A stretch of 64,000 bases of DNA from Marinobacter similis (GTDB taxonomy: Bacteria; Pseudomonadota; Gammaproteobacteria; Pseudomonadales; Oleiphilaceae), in contig NZ_CP007151.1 in assembly GCF_000830985.1 (NCBI RefSeq), positions 744,001-808,000 on the forward strand, given 5' to 3'. A model generated the notes under the pieces. That model saw nothing but the letters and a program-made list of their open reading frames with translations, made no database searches and was not told the DNA's origin. Positions 1 to 11,709 of the stretch are shown here, piece after piece. Made by a program: the position numbers and the translations under genes. Numbering within the stretch: the first letter of the stretch is position 1; every line of letters starts with the position of its first letter.

Positions 1-459
1 ATTGCCCGACAGACCGATGGCGTGCGTAACGTGCACGAGCTGCGGAGCCGGCGTATGGGCCACGACATTCTGCTAGACGTCCACCTCCTGGTCCGGCCCG
101 ACATCAGTGTTTCCGAAGGCCACCAGATCGGCATGCAGGTTGTCAGTGGCATGCGGCACGCGCTCGACAACATCCGTGACATCAACTTCCACATTGATGC
201 CGAAAACGATGAAGACCACTTACCCACGTCCGAGCGTTTACCTCACCGTGATGAAATCCGCAGTGTACTGGTAGACCACGTTGGGGAATTGCCATCAAAC
301 ACCCGGCTCCGGCTGCACTACCTGAAAAACAAAGTGCACCTGGAACTGTTCTTTGACACCTCGGCAGGCAGCGACATCCTCACCGCCGAACGAATTCGGG
401 GTGAGTTGGCGGGTTACAGTTGGCTTGGCAGTGTACGGGTGTGGGTCAGTGGTCCCTGA
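1..459 (+). CDS. Cation diffusion facilitator (CDF) transporter, C-terminal part
   Basis: Only the last ~150 codons are present; the frame is open from base 1, so the gene starts upstream of the window. The visible part is the cytoplasmic domain of CDF/FieF-like metal/proton antiporters, which dimerises and senses metal. It has the HELRSRRMG segment followed by a short alpha-beta fold with several His, Asp and Glu residues (near residues 20-65). A second, weaker alpha-beta unit follows, as in longer CDF proteins. The transmembrane half is outside the window, so the metal (Fe, Zn, Mn) cannot be assigned. It ends convergently with the RimK-like gene and overlaps its 3' end by about 45 bases. 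Confidence 0.8.
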   Translation: MARQTDGVRNVHELRSRRMGHDILLDVHLLVRPDISVSEGHQIGMQVVSGMRHALDNIRDINFHIDAENDEDHLPTSERLPHRDEIRSVLVDHVGELPSNTRLRLHYLKNKVHLELFFDTSAGSDILTAERIRGELAGYSWLGSVRVWVSGP

Positions 460-1965
460 CGCCCGGCATTACCGGCGCCGGTTGGCTCCATCCGGGACAG
501 GAACTCCTGCATGATCAGGGTGTAGAGTTCGCCACCCAGGAACCGATCCTCTACCCCGGCATCGATACTGGGGTTATCGTTCACTTCGATAACCGCCACG
601 CGGTTGCCCGACTGCTTGATATCAACACCGTAGAGCCCATTACCAATCAGCTTGGTGGCGCTCAAAGCGGCTTGAATCACATTGCGCGGCACCTCATAGG
701 TCGGCATGGTCTCAAAGTCACCGCTTTCACTGGTTGATTCGCCGTGCTGATAAATCTGCCAATGGCCTTTTACCATCATGTACTTGCACGCATAGATGGC
801 ACGGCCACCGAGCACTCCGATACGCCAGTCGTAATCGGTGTACAGGTATTCCTGGGCCAGCACCAGGGCCGACTGCTTGAACAGCTCTTTCAGCCCGGCA
901 CGCAGTGAAGCCTCGTCTTCCGCCTTGGTCACGCCCCGGGAGAAAGCACCGTCCGGTATCTTGATGACCACCGGGAAGCCCAGCTCATCCATAACCTGCT
1001 CCACGGCCTGTTTCTGGTCTTTCGACAGAATCAGGGTCTTGGGCGTAGGCACCTTGTTGTTCTTCAACAAGTCGGCCAGGAACACCTTGTTGGTGCAGCG
1101 CAGGATGGACACCGGATCATCAATCACCACCATGCCCTCGGCTTCGGCCTTGCGGGCAAACCGATAGGTGTGATGGTCGATGGCGGTGGTTTCCCGGATA
1201 AACAGTCCGTCGTATTCCGGCAGCCGCATGTAGTCGCGCCGGGTTATCTGCTCAACGTTGATACCCAGCTTGCGGCCGGCTTTTTCGAATCGTGTCAGGG
1301 CCACCTTGTCGCTGGGCGGCATTTCCTCGTCCGGATTCACCAGCACCGCCAGATCAAAGCGGTAACGGCGACGAGCCCTGGCTTGCGCCAAACCATGCTG
1401 CTGAAACGGTCCAGGGCGGCGGCAAACACATCCTGCTCGCGCTCTTCCAGATCGGCCGGAGCGGCCGGCTTCATGGATTCAATCTGCCAGCCTTTGCGTC
1501 GCTTGAACACCACCTCGAGAATCGGACAGGGGAAACGCTCAAACAGCGCCCGAGCCACCGGCTTCAGTTCCGGATGTTCGACCTGACCAAAATAGGTCCG
1601 GATACGCACCTCGTGGGTGGCATGGCGTTCATCCTTGGACGGATCGATGGCCGAGCCCGAGGCTTCCAGCCATTCCAGGACGCTACTATCCAGCTCTTCC
1701 AGCTCAAGTGAGAACAGGCCCTTGCGGCTAAGGTCGTTCAGCGTCATCACCGAAGGCACCACATGGTGACCACGGCTTCCGCCAACAGGGAGCAGTAATA
1801 GCCCCGACTGAGGTACTTGGCGCTCTGGCAAAGGTTGATCACCCGTACCCGGCCATTGGCCGGTGTCGTAAATTGCAGGTACTGGTCAAACGTCAGTACG
1901 TCTTCACTGGGGTAATACGGAGACCAGTCTTTCGCGCGGTCCACCACAATCAACAATCGAGACAT
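414..1965 (-). CDS. RimK-like ATP-grasp ligase with N-terminal RLAN-type domain (frame broken twice)
   Basis: An ATP-grasp amidoligase of about 517 residues when two breaks are repaired. ATP-grasp ligases join a carboxylate to an amine through an acyl-phosphate. The N-terminal ~190 residues match the RLAN type of domain that precedes some RimK-like enzymes. The ATP-grasp region follows, with KIPDGAFSRGV (nucleotide-binding loop) and EVNDNPSIDAG (metal ligands) visible. Start: ATG at 1965 with an AGGGAGGA Shine-Dalgarno. The frame breaks near 1380 and 1774 each disappear if one G is added to a plus-strand GG pair. It is divergent from the GNAT/C39-peptidase gene across about 200 bases, a pairing I recall from pseudomonads. 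Substrate unknown; it need not modify ribosomal protein S6 as E. coli RimK does. Confidence 0.82.
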
Positions 1966-2165
1966 CGGGGGCAATCCTCCCTGAAGGTTAAGCCTGATTA
2001 ATTTGCGCAACAATACGCCTGGACGGGTACCCGCACAATCTTCGAATAATGCGTGCTTTTACGCATACTTGAGCTATGTTCCAGTAGCACACTCTCTCTC
2101 ATAATACCCAGGTAAGGGAAGCTCCCTGCATGCCCCGACCCGTTACTCGCCAAGGCTCCATCACC

Positions 2166-3282
2166 ATGACCGACCTCCTGCTCCGACAGGCAACGACTGC
2201 CGACCTGGATGCGCTCGTCCGTCTCGAAAACCTGTGCTTCGATGAAGACAGGATTTCCCGTCGCAGTTTTCGCCGTTTTCTCGAGGTGCCCCGAGACCGT
2301 TTGATTGTTGCAACTCTGGCCGGCGAGCTCGTGGGCTATGCCTTGGTGCTGATGAATGCGGCCACCCGGTTGGCCCGCATTTACTCCATTGCCGTTTCTC
2401 CTTCAGCCCGGGGCCGCGGTGCCGGAGAAAAACTGGTTCGGGCAGCGGAACAGGAAGCGGTCGAAGCCGGCCGTATTGTGATGCGCCTGGAAGTTCGTGA
2501 AGACAACCAGTCTGCCATCGGCCTTTACGACCGCCTGGGCTATCGCCAGTTTGGCACATACCGTGACTATTACGAGGATCACGGTAATGCGCTGCGCTTC
2601 GAACGACGCATTCTGTTTTACGAGCCCTCCGGGAATTTCCCGGAAGTACCCTACTACCCTCAAACCACGGATTTTTCCTGTGGCCCGGCGGCCTGATCAT
2701 GGCTATGGCTGCGCTGGACGAAGGCCAGTCCCTCAGCACTCTTGAGGAATTAAAGCTCTGGCGCGAGGCCACCACCATCTTCATGCTCGCGGGCCACGGC
2801 GGCTGTGGCCCCCATGGTCTGGCACTGTCTGCTGGAACCGTGGCTTTCATGCCAGCGCGTGGATCAGTAAAGAAGGCGCCCTGTTCAAGGACACGGTGCG
2901 GAACGAGGACAAGAAACGGGTACTGGAGTTGGTGCACGAGGGTTTTCTGCACGACATCGGAAAGACCGAGATAGAGCTGCGGCACGACCCGCTAACACTT
3001 GAAGGAATGGAGCGAGCACTGCTCCAGGGTCGCATCCCGGTTATTCTGATCAGCACCTGGCAACTGAACCGGAGCCGAGTGCCGCACTGGGTAACCGTGT
3101 GTGCCATCGACGATCAGTTCGTCTACCTGCACGATCCGGAAATCGACGTCGAGGCCGGTGAAACCGTGGCCGACAAGCAATATCTGCCCATCGACCGCCG
3201 GATATTCGACAAGATGTCCCGCTACGGAAGTGTGCAGCCGCTCCAGGCCGCTGTCATCGTCGGCCCGAAGCGAACGCCCTGA
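2166..3282 (+). CDS. GNAT acetyltransferase fused to C39-like cysteine peptidase (frame broken twice)
   Basis: Two-domain protein of about 372 residues. Residues ~1-160 are a GNAT acetyltransferase with the acetyl-CoA loop ARGRGAGEKL and the GLYDRLGYRQ motif typical of RimI relatives. Residues ~165-370 are a papain-fold C39-like peptidase with Cys in DFSCGPAAL, His in RVPHWVTV and Asp in YLHDPEID, a complete apparent triad. The frame breaks near 2692 and 2838, each repaired by one C in a CC pair. ATG at 2166 begins the GNAT fold directly; an in-frame ATG at 2130 is an alternative. It has no signal peptide, so it is cytoplasmic. The divergent RimK-like ligase suggests the two build and trim or cap a peptide modification; that is inference. 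Confidence 0.82.
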
Positions 3283-5338
<2,056 letters not shown>

Positions 5339-5522
5339 AATAGGCGGACAACCTCCGGTTTTTGACGGACAAGGCCACGAAAAAGCCCCACTGTCCAGAA
5401 ATTTAGCGTTATGCCGGCTTCATGATACCATCGGAACAATCGACGGCCGGCAGAAAATAAGTCATTGTGCCTACTTCACCCGTCGCAGAGCCCTATCAGA
5501 CGCAGCTTTAAGGAGCGCAAGT

Positions 5523-6706
5523 TTGGACCTTCAACTTTCCAGCCGAGTACAGGCTATCAAGCCCTCTCCCACCCTCGCAGTCACCAACAAAGCCGCGGAA
5601 CTCCGCGCAGCTGGCCAGGACATCATTGGCCTTGGGGCTGGCGAGCCCGACTTCGATACCCCGGATCACATCAAACAGGCAGCCATTGAAGCCATCAACA
5701 ACGGCCAGACAAAGTACACGGCTGTGGATGGTACGCCGGCCCTGAAGAAAGCGATTATCGCGAAGTACAAACGGGACAACGGCCTGGATTACGAAGCCAA
5801 CCAGATCTTGGTAAGCAGTGGTGGCAAACAGAGCTTTTTCAACCTCGCACTTGCCACGCTGAACCCCGGTGATGAAGCCATTATTCCGGCGCCCTACTGG
5901 GTGTCCTACCCGGACATGGTTCTGGTTGCCGAAGGCAAACCAGTTATTCTCGAAACGGGTGCTGACACTCGCTTCAAGATCACGCCGGAACAGCTGGAAA
6001 ACGCCATCACCGAGCGCACCCGCCTGTTCGTGATCAACAGCCCGTCCAACCCCAGCGGCATGGCTTACACCCTGGAAGAGCTGCAGGCCATCGGTGAAGT
6101 GCTGAAAAAGCACCCGAACATCATGATCGCCACCGACGACATGTACGAGCCCATCCTCTGGACCGGCAAGCCGTTCTGCAACATCCTGAACGCTACTCCG
6201 GAGCTGTACGACCGGACCTTCGTTCTGAACGGTGTTTCCAAAGCCTACTCCATGACTGGCTGGCGCATCGCTACGCCGCTGGCCCCGCCAAGATCATTGG
6301 CGCCATGAAGAAGATCCAGTCCCAGAGCACGTCCAACCCCTCGTCGGTGTCTCAGGCGGCTGCCCAGGCAGCTCTTGATGGCTCACAGGACTGTGTTGGC
6401 GAGATGGTCAGCGCGTTCAAGGAACGTCACGACTGGCTCGTAGAGGCGCTGAACGGCCTGCCCGGTGTGGATTGCCTGCATGGTGACGGCACGTTCTACG
6501 TATTCCCGAGCTTTCACGCCGCAATCGACGCCGACAAGGACGCCACCACAGACGTCGAGTTTGCCGAGAAGCTGCTGACTGAAGCCGGTGTCGCCCTGGT
6601 TCCGGGTTCCGCCTTTGGTGTTCCGGGCCACATGCGACTGAGCTTTGCCACCAGCATGGACAACCTCAAGCAGGCCATTGAACGTCTGCAAAAGGCCCTT
6701 GGTTAA
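5523..6706 (+). CDS. PLP-dependent class I aminotransferase, aspartate aminotransferase type (frame broken)
   Basis: About 394 residues, fold-type I aminotransferase of the AspAT I-gamma group, probably moving amino groups between aspartate or aromatic amino acids and 2-oxoglutarate. Visible: GAGEPDFDTPDHI near the N-terminus, the substrate/PLP motif NSPSNPSG, and the PLP lysine in LNGVSKAYSMTGWRI. The start is taken as TTG at 5523 because AAGGAG lies 7 bases upstream and the family N-terminus (LQLSSRVQAIKPSPT) begins there; the frame is open further upstream without support. A break near 6270 is repaired by one G, giving WRIGYAAGP. Divergent from uvrB. Confidence 0.9.
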
Positions 6707-6747
6707 GACTGGGGAAACGTCCTCGGTCAAAAAGTTTGAGCGAGGGG

Positions 6748-6776
6748 TTGACGAGGCGGTATAGCCAACTTAATAT
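6748..6776 (+). promoter_or_regulatory. Sigma-70 promoter of tRNA-Asn
   Basis: TTGACG (6748-6753) and TAATAT (6771-6776) are separated by exactly 17 bases. Transcription would begin near 6783, about 20 bases before the mature tRNA, followed by a GC-rich leader. This is the clearest housekeeping promoter in the window. Confidence 0.85.
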
Positions 6777-6802
6777 ACGCGCCTCGTCACACACGACGAC
6801 GT

Positions 6803-6878
6803 TCCCCGATAGCTCAGTTGGTAGAGCAACGGACTGTTAATCCGTTTGTCGCTGGTTCGAGCCCAGCTCGGGGAGCCA
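6803..6878 (+). tRNA. tRNA-Asn (anticodon GTT)
   Basis: 76-nt cloverleaf. The acceptor stem TCCCCGA (6803-6809) pairs with TCGGGGA (6868-6874). The D-arm is AGCTCAGTTGGTAGAGC. The anticodon arm ACGGACTGTTAATCCGT carries GTT, and the T-arm contains GGTTCGAGCCC. Discriminator G is followed by an encoded CCA at 6876-6878. It is flanked by its own promoter and terminator, so it is a single-gene transcription unit. Confidence 0.97.
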
Positions 6879-6890
6879 CTATTCTAAAAG

Positions 6891-6922
6891 CCCGCTAATT
6901 CTCTGAGTTAGCGGGTTTTTTA
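6891..6922 (+). terminator. Rho-independent terminator of tRNA-Asn
   Basis: Stem CCCGCTAA (6891-6898) and TTAGCGGG (6908-6915), 9-base loop, followed by six Ts. It lies 12 bases after the tRNA 3' end. Confidence 0.93.
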
Positions 6923-6990
6923 TTGTCTGATTGCCCTGCTTTCCTCATCTGACCCTGCATCCGCCCTAGCCTGATACCTAAAGGAGTGAC

Positions 6991-7092
6991 GGGGTAGAAC
7001 CTGCCTCCCAAAAACCGCTACTAGCACGTCCATGTGCGCTTGTTTCCGGCCATCCTTGGCCTTCAACATTTTTGGGAGGCAGGCTCTACCCC
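6991..7092 (+). repeat. Long hairpin repeat, copy A
   Basis: Inverted arms of 24 bases (6991-7014 and 7069-7092) match at 23 positions and enclose a 54-base loop. The loop itself holds two small hairpins: GCAC/GTGC around 7024-7037 and GGCC/GGCC around 7048-7061. The folded RNA or single-stranded DNA would be a cruciform-like three- or four-way structure. The loop is nearly the same as the reverse complement of copy B's loop, whereas the arms differ. There is no coding potential. It lies in the ~390-base gap between the tRNA-Asn terminator and pyrF. Confidence 0.85.
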
Positions 7093-7154
7093 ATCAGCCG
7101 ATGTATTCAGAGATAGGCAAATAACGACAAAGCAGCTGACACCTCACGGCTTCG

Positions 7155-7264
7155 AGGGGCGGCAGGCAGAGCTTTCCAAAACTGTGGAGGGCCATGGACG
7201 GCCCGAAACAAGCGCACACGGACGTGCTTGTAGCGTGTTTTGGAAAGCTCTGCCTGCTGCCCCT
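7155..7264 (-). repeat. Long hairpin repeat, copy B (inverted relative to copy A)
   Basis: Arms 7155-7182 and 7237-7264 are complementary with a single mismatch and enclose a 54-base loop. Read on the minus strand, the loop matches copy A's loop at most positions, including the small GCAC/GTGC hairpin and an extended GGGCC/GGCCC hairpin. The arm sequence differs from copy A's arms but stays self-complementary. The two copies are 62 bases apart and head to head. Confidence 0.85.
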
Positions 7265-7311
7265 TACACCGAAACTCACAGGCTAGGTTGAGATTTTAGG
7301 AAAAGAACCAG

Positions 7312-8021
7312 TTACAACCCCAAAACCTCAGCATGAATAGCTTCCAGAGCAGCCAAAGGGTCATCAGCTCGGGTAATTGGACGACCAATCACCAGATAGT
7401 CGGAACCAGCCGTGAGAGCATCTGTTGGAGTCATGATGCGTTGCTGGTCGCCCTTGTCGCGCTCAGCGGGCGGATTCCGGGGGTGATTAGCTTGAAGTCT
7501 GCGCCCTGCTCGGCTTTGAGCTTGGGAGCCTCCTGGGCGGAGCAGACGACGCCGTCGAGGCCGCAGTTTTTGGTAAGGGTTGCCAGACGTGAAACCTGGA
7601 CGTCAGGCGAGTCAGTGATACCAATGCCGGCCAGATCATCCGCAGACATGCTGGTGAGCACGGTGACTGCGATCAGCAACGGGCGTTCGGCGCCGTAGGA
7701 TTCCAGTCGCTCCCGGCAGGCGGTCATCATCTTCTCACCACCCGAGGCGTGAACGTTGACCATCCACACACCGAGGTCAGCGGCCGCTGCCACGGCGGCC
7801 GAGGTTGTGTTTGGGATATCGTGAAACTTCAGGTCCAGGAACACATCGAAACCGCGTTTCTGCAGGCGATCTACCAGCTGCGGGCCACTGCGGGTGAACA
7901 ACTCCTTGCCTACCTTGAGCCGACACTTGGTCGGATCCAGTTGCTCTACCAGCTCTACGGCCGGTTTCTCAGATGGAAAATCCAGGGCGACAATGATCTT
8001 CGGATCGTTTTGGTTTTGCAC
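7312..8021 (-). CDS. pyrF: Orotidine 5'-phosphate decarboxylase (frame broken)
   Basis: Converts OMP to UMP, the last step of de novo pyrimidine synthesis; cytoplasmic TIM-barrel dimer. About 236 residues after repair. Visible: VALDFPS at the N-terminus, the catalytic segment [12 protein letters not shown] and the phosphate-binding GIRP near the C-terminus. The frame breaks near 7457-7461; one added base continues into an OMPDC tail with [12 protein letters not shown] ending at 7312. It lies 30 bases downstream of lapB in the same direction, the same order (lapA-lapB-pyrF) as in enterobacteria. Confidence 0.93.
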
Positions 8022-8051
8022 GTTATAAACCCTACAGACTGCTTTAAAGAA

Positions 8052-9221
8052 TTATTCGGCCTCTACACCCTGAATCGGGCGAATGGTCTCCCACTGCTTG
8101 CAGCTGGGGCAAAGCCAGTGCAATTGCTGGCCGGAGAAGCCGCAGTTGGCACAGCGGTATATCGGGCGATTCACGAGGATCAGGTGACCGATGCGGCTTA
8201 CCAAACGCCCCTCATCGGTGGTCATACCCTTCTCATACCCGGCCATCTCAACCAGCCGCAACAGACCCCGGACACTGGGACGCACCTCCAGCTCCTGACG
8301 CAGGAGCTCAATGGCAGCAAGACGCCCGGAGGATCGCTCAACGGACTCCACCAGGGCCAACAAGAGACTGGTACTGGGGTAGCTCTCGTAGAGCTTCCGC
8401 AGCTTTTTGCCGAGCCGCCCAACATCACCGTGCTCCTGCTCCAGCTTCATCAACCGATCCACGGCTTCAGGACCAAATTCCGGGTTCTGATCGAACACCT
8501 TTAAGCTCTGATTTGCGGCTTCCCGGAAGCTACCCTGGCGGATCTGCAGCTTCATCAGAATGAGCGTGGCGCGAACGCAGGACTGGTCATAATCCAGCGC
8601 CTGTTTGCAAAGCTTTTGGGCGCCCCAACGGTCATCCTCACGCAGCGCCTGCTCAGCCAGCTCACAGGTAATGTAGGCGAGCACCTTGAACATGGCCGGA
8701 TCGGCATCACCCTTGGTGAGCGCCCGCGCCACGTCGGCGGCTTTGCCCCACTCTTTTTCCTGTTGATACAGCTCGATCAGCTGCTGCGACGACCCGCGAC
8801 CGTAATCGCGATCGCCCATCAGCTCCTGCAGCAGAGCTTCGGCTCTGTCCAGCAGGCCCGCCTTGAGGTAATCCTTGGCAAGTTCGAGGGTAACCTGGGG
8901 AGAAAAGCGGGTAGGTAATTCAGGGCGTGCCAGCAAATTCTGATGAATAAGGATGGCGCGCTCAGTCTCGCCTTTAAGACGGAAATGACTGCCAATGGAC
9001 AAGTGCAGGCTGACCGTCTCTTTGTTCACAGCCAGAGACTGCACGAAGTTCTCGACGGCTTGATCGGAGTAATTGGTAAAGAGGAACTGGAGTCGGTCGC
9101 GCACCGACTCTTCATCAGCGATCGGGGTGCTGGACCTGCGACGGCTTTTGCCAAGCCGGCCTGCAAACCAGCCGGCAGCAACCGCTATCGTCAGCAGCAG
9201 CCACTGAAGCACTATATCCAT
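8052..9221 (-). CDS. lapB: Lipopolysaccharide assembly protein B (YciM)
   Basis: 389 residues, inner-membrane anchored at residues ~2-22, then a series of TPR helices facing the cytoplasm. A C-terminal rubredoxin-like zinc/iron knuckle carries two CxxC pairs (YRCANCGF and WLCPSCKQW). In E. coli the protein works with FtsH and YejM to control LpxC turnover and so LPS amount. Its ATG overlaps the lapA stop (TAATG), so the two are translationally coupled. Full length, no breaks. Confidence 0.95.
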   Translation of the reverse strand: MDIVLQWLLLTIAVAAGWFAGRLGKSRRRSSTPIADEESVRDRLQFLFTNYSDQAVENFVQSLAVNKETVSLHLSIGSHFRLKGETERAILIHQNLLARPELPTRFSPQVTLELAKDYLKAGLLDRAEALLQELMGDRDYGRGSSQQLIELYQQEKEWGKAADVARALTKGDADPAMFKVLAYITCELAEQALREDDRWGAQKLCKQALDYDQSCVRATLILMKLQIRQGSFREAANQSLKVFDQNPEFGPEAVDRLMKLEQEHGDVGRLGKKLRKLYESYPSTSLLLALVESVERSSGRLAAIELLRQELEVRPSVRGLLRLVEMAGYEKGMTTDEGRLVSRIGHLILVNRPIYRCANCGFSGQQLHWLCPSCKQWETIRPIQGVEAE

Positions 9222-9523
9222 TAAAGAGTCCGGTCGGTCTGGGCCCTGGATTTCTCCAATGCCTGCTCGGCACGATTAAGTCGTTTCTCGAGGGTTCGCC
9301 GGGACACCGAGTTTCGAACAGTGGCCAGCACGGTCATCAACACGCCCACGAGCGCGCCAATGATAAAAGACATGATAATCCAGACGGCGACGCCGTGAGG
9401 CTGGGTTTCAAACAACAGGAAGTTGAGCGATACCGCCATCTGATTGTTGAGAGAGAACACAAGTGCCAGCAGGACAAGGACCAGTACTAACAGAATAATG
9501 AAGATTTTCTGCAATCCTGCCAT
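9221..9523 (-). CDS. lapA: Lipopolysaccharide assembly protein A domain protein
   Basis: 100 residues, DUF1049/LapA family. Two hydrophobic segments (residues ~6-28 and ~44-67) are followed by a charged coiled-coil tail (LEKRLNRAEQALEKSRAQ). It is a partner of LapB in the inner membrane, inferred from family and gene order. The stop overlaps the lapB start. Confidence 0.93.
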   Translation of the reverse strand: MAGLQKIFIILLVLVLVLLALVFSLNNQMAVSLNFLLFETQPHGVAVWIIMSFIIGALVGVLMTVLATVRNSVSRRTLEKRLNRAEQALEKSRAQTDRTL

Positions 9524-9586
9524 AGCAATAACGCTCCCAAACGGACTTAAAAGAAGTCCGGATTATACAAGTTCCCTGATGCTGCG

Positions 9587-9883
9587 TCAGAAGCCTTTTT
9601 TCAGGCTGTCATTGACCTGTTCCCGCAATTCCTTGCCGGGCTTGAAATGCGGCACGAATTTGGCGGGCAGTTGCACGGCTTCGCCAGTCTTCGGATTGCG
9701 ACCAGTTCGTGCAGCCCTGTGATGCAGCGAAAAACTGCCAAACCCACGAATTTCAATTCTCTGGCCATCGGCGAGCGACTGAGACATGTGTTCAATAATG
9801 GTTTTTACAGCCAACTCGACGTCTTTAACGGAAAGCTGACTTTGCTTGGACGCAATCAGCTCGACCAGTTCGGACTTCGTCAT
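9587..9883 (-). CDS. ihfB: Integration host factor subunit beta
   Basis: 98-residue HU/IHF-family DNA-bending protein; with IhfA it forms the heterodimer that bends DNA at promoters, origins and recombination sites. Visible: [11 protein letters not shown] start, [12 protein letters not shown] core, and the DNA-intercalating beta-arm [12 protein letters not shown] with the conserved Pro. An AGAGGGA Shine-Dalgarno precedes the ATG at 9883. It lies between rpsA and lapA, the usual gammaproteobacterial position. Confidence 0.97.
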   Translation of the reverse strand: MTKSELVELIASKQSQLSVKDVELAVKTIIEHMSQSLADGQRIEIRGFGSFSLHHRAARTGRNPKTGEAVQLPAKFVPHFKPGKELREQVNDSLKKGF

Positions 9884-9968
9884 GAGGCGTTTCCCTCTTT
9901 CTTTATTATGTGTCCGCCGGATACCGGACTCTCATGACTCCTAGTTTAGCCAAACCAAAAAAAAACAC

Positions 9969-10000
9969 AAAAAAAACGGGCTCTTAGAGCCCGTTTTTTT
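9969..10000 (-). terminator. rpsA terminator
   Basis: Stem ACGGGCTC (9976-9983) and GAGCCCGT (9987-9994) with a 3-base loop. On the minus strand it is followed by eight Ts and a second T-rich run. It also has seven Ts on the plus strand. It lies 18 bases after the rpsA stop and separates rpsA from ihfB. Confidence 0.93.
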
Positions 10001-10017
10001 CTTACCAACCGAGATTA

Positions 10018-11709
10018 TCAGTCTTTGTTGGCGTTTTGCTGCTGCATCTGCTCCTTGATGAGATCACCGATGGTGGTCGCACCAGAAGTTTCAGCTGTTT
10101 TGGCACGCATGCCTTCAACCGCTTGCTTGTCATCTTCAACGTCTTTGGACTTCACAGACAGGTTGATGATGCGGTTCTTGCGATCGATGCTGATGATCTT
10201 CGCTTCAACTTCCTCGCCTTCCTTCAGCGCGTTGCGTGCGTCTTCAACACGGTCACGGCTGATTTCAGAGGCTTTCAGGACAGCTTCCACTTCGTCATTC
10301 AGAGCGATGGTCGCGGCCTTCGCATCTACAGCAGAGACGGTACCCTTAACGATAGAGCCCTTGTCGTTCAGCTGTACAAACTCTGCGAACGGATCGCTTT
10401 CAAGCTGCTTGATGCCGAGGGAGATACGCTCACGCTCAGGATCAACAGACAGGATAACGGTTTCAACTTCGTCACCCTTCTTGTATTCACGAACTGCTTC
10501 TTCGCCAGTCTCGTTCCAGCTGATGTCAGACAGGTGAACCAGACCATCGATGCCGCCGTCCAGACCGATGAAGATACCGAAGTCAGTAATAGACTTGATC
10601 TTACCGGAGATGCGGTCGCCCTTGTTGAAGTTGCTGGAGAAATCTTCCCACGGGTTGGATACGCACTGCTTGATACCCAGGGAGATACGACGACGTTCTT
10701 CGTCGATGTCCAGAATCATCACTTCCACTTCGTCGCCTACTTGAACGACTTTGGACGGATGGATGTTCTTGTTGGTCCAATCCATTTCGGATACGTGAAC
10801 CAGACCTTCAACACCTTCTTCCAGCTCAGCAAAGCAGCCGTAGTCGGTCAGGTTGGTAACACGTGCCTTGACCCGGCTGTTCTCCGGGTAACGACCCTTG
10901 ATATCAACCCAGGGATCTTCACCCAGCTGCTTCAGGCCGAGGGATACACGGTTACGCTCACGGTCGAACTTCAGAACCTTAACGCTGATCTCATCGCCCA
11001 CATTCACGATTTCGCTCGGATGCTTGATGCGCTTCCAGGCCATATCAGTGATGTGCAGCAGGCCGTCAACACCGCCCAGATCTACGAACGCGCCGTAGTC
11101 AGTCAGGTTCTTGACGATACCTTTAATTTCCATACCCTCGGTCAGGGTTTCCAGCAGAGCTTCACGCTCAGCGCTGTTTTCAGCTTCCAGAACCGCGCGG
11201 CGGGAAACAACCACGTTGTTACGCTTCTGGTCCAGCTTGATAACCTTGAACTCGAGCTCTTTGTTCTCCAGGTGCGCAGTGTCGCGAACCGGACGAACAT
11301 CTACCAGAGAGCCAGGCAGGAAGGCGCGGATACCGGCCAGATCGACGGTGAAACCACCCTTGACCTTACCGTTGATAATACCCTTAACAACCTCTTCCGC
11401 TTCGAAGGACTTCTCAAGTACCTTCCAGGCTTCTGCGCGCTTGGCTTTCTCGCGAGACAGACGGGTTTCCCCGAAACCATCTTCGACAGCATCGAGAGCG
11501 ACATCTACAACGTCGCCAATCGCAACTTCCAACTCGCCTTTTTCGTTAAGAAACTGGGAGGCGGGGATAACGCCTTCGGACTTCAGTCCGGCGTTAACGG
11601 TGACCCAGTCGCTGTCGACGTCAACTACGGTTCCCTGGACGATGGAACCCGGTTGCATGTCAATTTCTTTTAGGCTTTCTTCAAAAAGATCCGCAAAGCT
11701 CTCGCTCAT
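10018..11709 (-). CDS. rpsA: 30S ribosomal protein S1
   Basis: 563 residues containing six S1 (OB-fold) repeats. The first two bind the ribosome and the later ones bind mRNA, allowing structured leaders to be unfolded. Repeats are recognisable by G-x-V-x-x-(I/L)-T-D-(Y/F)-G-(A/C/I)-F patterns, for example [14 protein letters not shown] and [14 protein letters not shown]. Start ATG at 11709; the full family length is present and there is no break. It follows cmk across a 130-base leader that could carry autoregulation. Confidence 0.98.
   Translation of the reverse strand: MSESFADLFEESLKEIDMQPGSIVQGTVVDVDSDWVTVNAGLKSEGVIPASQFLNEKGELEVAIGDVVDVALDAVEDGFGETRLSREKAKRAEAWKVLEKSFEAEEVVKGIINGKVKGGFTVDLAGIRAFLPGSLVDVRPVRDTAHLENKELEFKVIKLDQKRNNVVVSRRAVLEAENSAEREALLETLTEGMEIKGIVKNLTDYGAFVDLGGVDGLLHITDMAWKRIKHPSEIVNVGDEISVKVLKFDRERNRVSLGLKQLGEDPWVDIKGRYPENSRVKARVTNLTDYGCFAELEEGVEGLVHVSEMDWTNKNIHPSKVVQVGDEVEVMILDIDEERRRISLGIKQCVSNPWEDFSSNFNKGDRISGKIKSITDFGIFIGLDGGIDGLVHLSDISWNETGEEAVREYKKGDEVETVILSVDPERERISLGIKQLESDPFAEFVQLNDKGSIVKGTVSAVDAKAATIALNDEVEAVLKASEISRDRVEDARNALKEGEEVEAKIISIDRKNRIINLSVKSKDVEDDKQAVEGMRAKTAETSGATTIGDLIKEQMQQQNANKD

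Noticed and set aside
2161..2985. A 274-codon minus-strand frame opposite the GNAT/C39 gene
   Set aside because: Low-complexity, Arg/Pro-rich translation with no family features; the plus-strand frames carry clear GNAT and C39 motifs.
9954..9975. The A-rich run before ihfB as an UP element or curved-DNA site
   Set aside because: It is more simply the T tracts of the rpsA terminator read on the other strand.
10036..11673. A 545-codon open frame on the plus strand opposite rpsA
   Set aside because: It is the exact antisense of a highly expressed S1 gene with strong codon bias, which keeps the opposite frame open; no Shine-Dalgarno and no family likeness.
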